Assembly (NCBI GenBank): GCA_947505915.1
Contig: CANNNH010000126.1
Location: forward strand, 1-5,459
Direction of reading: 5' to 3'
Length of the DNA stretch: 5,459 bases
Source of the DNA: Comamonadaceae bacterium
Lineage (GTDB): Bacteria > Pseudomonadota > Gammaproteobacteria > Burkholderiales > Burkholderiaceae
The translations under genes were made by a program, and so were the position numbers. This document shows positions 4,514-5,459 of the stretch, piece after piece (position 1 is the stretch's first letter; the number at the start of each line of letters is the position of its first letter). The notes beneath the pieces are model-generated. The model searched no databases and had not been told where the DNA came from. It worked only from the letters and a program-made list of their open reading frames with translations.

Positions 4514-5459
4514 ATGGAACATAAAACTTGGTTGATTTGGCGTCGCGGCGCTGTGGGTGCGTTGGCCGCGCTGTTGTGCTGGGCCGCGGGCGCACAAGAC
4601 TTTCCCAACCGCCCGGTTCGCTTGGTCGTGCCCCAGCCACCGGGTGGCGGCACCGACATCTTGGCGCGCAACATGGCGCAAAAGCTCACCGAGGTGTTGC
4701 GCCAACCCACGGTGGTGGAAAACCGCGCTGGCGCGGGCTCTTTGGTGGGCACCGAATTTGTCGCCAAAGCCCCGGCCGACGGCCACACCTTGTTGATGGG
4801 CGGCATCTTCAACATGGTGATGAACAAGGCCTTGATCAAAAACCTGTCCTATGAGCCCGCGCGCGACTTCATCCCCTTGGGCTATATCTCGGCCTATCCG
4901 TTTGTCATGCTGGCGCGCGCCGACTTGCCCGTCAACAACCTGGCCGACTTGGTCAAGTACGGCAAAGAGCGCCCAGGCCGACTCAGCTATGGCTCAGGCG
5001 GTGTGGGCACTTTGCAGCATGTGTGGGGCGCGGTGTTGCTCAGCAGTTTGGGCATTGAAGCTTTGCACGTGCCCTTCAAGGGCGCGGCACCGGCCCACCA
5101 AGAGATGATGGGCGGGCGCTTGGACGTGATGTTTGACAACATGTCGGCCTCCAAACAATATGTGCAGACGGGCAAGCTCAAGGGCTTGGTGGTTTCATCC
5201 GCTGCGCGCAGCCCGCTCCTGGCCCAGGTGCCCACCGTCAACGAAACCGGTTTGACCCGCTTTGAGGGCGAGAGCTGGTTTGGCATTTTTGCCCCCACCG
5301 GCACCCCGCCTGCGGTGGTGGCCAAACTGCGCGAAGCCATGGCGCAAATCAACCGCGAGCCCGAGTTCATTGCGCGTGTGGAGCGCGACGGCGGGCGTTT
5401 GCTCAACATCCCGCCGGCCCAGCAACAGGCATTTTTGCAAGATGAAATCGAACGCTGGG
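4514..5459 (+). CDS. Tripartite tricarboxylate transporter substrate-binding protein (Bug/TctC family), bug3, 3'-truncated by window
   Basis: The open frame runs from ATG 4514 to the right edge without a stop, giving 315 residues and one extra base. By comparison with bug1 and bug2 only about ten residues are missing. The signal peptide has Lys4, Arg10 and Arg11, a hydrophobic core at about 13-25 and AGA|Q cleavage after residue 27; the mature protein starts QDFPNRPVRLVVPQ. Landmarks are PQPPGGGTDILAR at 40-52, ENRAGAGSLVGTE at 69-81, APADGHTLLMG at 86-96, SYGSGGVGTLQH at 158-169, HVPFKGAAPA at 185-194, MGGRLDVMFDN at 199-209 and QVPTVNETG at 238-246. It should be a periplasmic solute receptor; the ligand is unknown. 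Asn100 in the GGIFN segment and Trp171 differ from the equivalent positions in bug1 and bug2, so specificity probably differs. It lies 99 bp after the ModA-like gene with its own strong ribosome binding site. Confidence 0.95.
   Translation, partial: MEHKTWLIWRRGAVGALAALLCWAAGAQDFPNRPVRLVVPQPPGGGTDILARNMAQKLTEVLRQPTVVENRAGAGSLVGTEFVAKAPADGHTLLMGGIFNMVMNKALIKNLSYEPARDFIPLGYISAYPFVMLARADLPVNNLADLVKYGKERPGRLSYGSGGVGTLQHVWGAVLLSSLGIEALHVPFKGAAPAHQEMMGGRLDVMFDNMSASKQYVQTGKLKGLVVSSAARSPLLAQVPTVNETGLTRFEGESWFGIFAPTGTPPAVVAKLREAMAQINREPEFIARVERDGGRLLNIPPAQQQAFLQDEIERW

Noticed and set aside
4541..4546. Twin-arginine export signal in bug3
   Set aside because: Arg10-Arg11 are followed by Gly-Ala-Val, without the usual consensus around the pair. 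A normal Sec signal with AGA|Q cleavage explains the N-terminus.
1723..5459. Recent tandem duplication of the Bug genes
   Set aside because: Similarity among the three is limited to family motifs such as the PADG-TLL stretch. Signal peptides, cleft loops and lengths differ, so they are old paralogues or separately acquired.

Overview
The window looks like chromosomal DNA of a betaproteobacterium, most likely Burkholderiales and Comamonadaceae-like. The grounds are high GC, heavy use of TTG for leucine, a DUF1840 gene, an SrkA-type kinase, and above all three Bug/TctC-type extracytoplasmic solute receptors in one cluster, a family expanded in this order. The species is an inference; no rRNA or other marker is present.

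Layout. The left edge (1-120, minus strand) holds the first 40 codons of a flavoprotein that resembles the N-terminus of salicylyl-CoA 5-hydroxylase / 2-aminobenzoyl-CoA monooxygenase-type enzymes. A 120-bp divergent spacer carries candidate back-to-back promoters whose -35 hexamers share one small palindrome. To the right, on the plus strand, are a DUF1840 gene (241-564) and an overlapping srkA/yihE-type protein kinase gene (527-1594). After a 128-bp spacer with a perfect 7-bp dyad comes a second plus-strand unit: bug1 (1723-2718), bug2 (2730-3707), a ModA-like binding-protein gene with no signal peptide (3713-4414), a 99-bp spacer, and bug3 (4514 to beyond the right edge, missing only its last residues).

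How the genes may work together. bug1, bug2 and the ModA-like gene are 11 and 5 bp apart and are probably co-transcribed and translationally coupled. bug1 and bug3 start from the same strong ribosome binding sequence, CAGGAGAC. The Bug proteins should bind small carboxylates or related solutes in the periplasm and normally deliver them to a TctA/TctB-type membrane pair, but no membrane component is encoded here. The nearby aromatic-CoA-type flavoprotein makes aromatic or related carboxylates possible ligands, but only as a guess from neighbourhood. DUF1840-srkA appears to be a separate housekeeping/stress unit. No tRNA, rRNA, CRISPR array, insertion sequence or convincing intrinsic terminator was seen. 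The least ordinary points are the divergent promoter arrangement with a predicted leaderless flavoprotein mRNA, and the cytoplasmic ModA-like protein embedded between periplasmic receptors.
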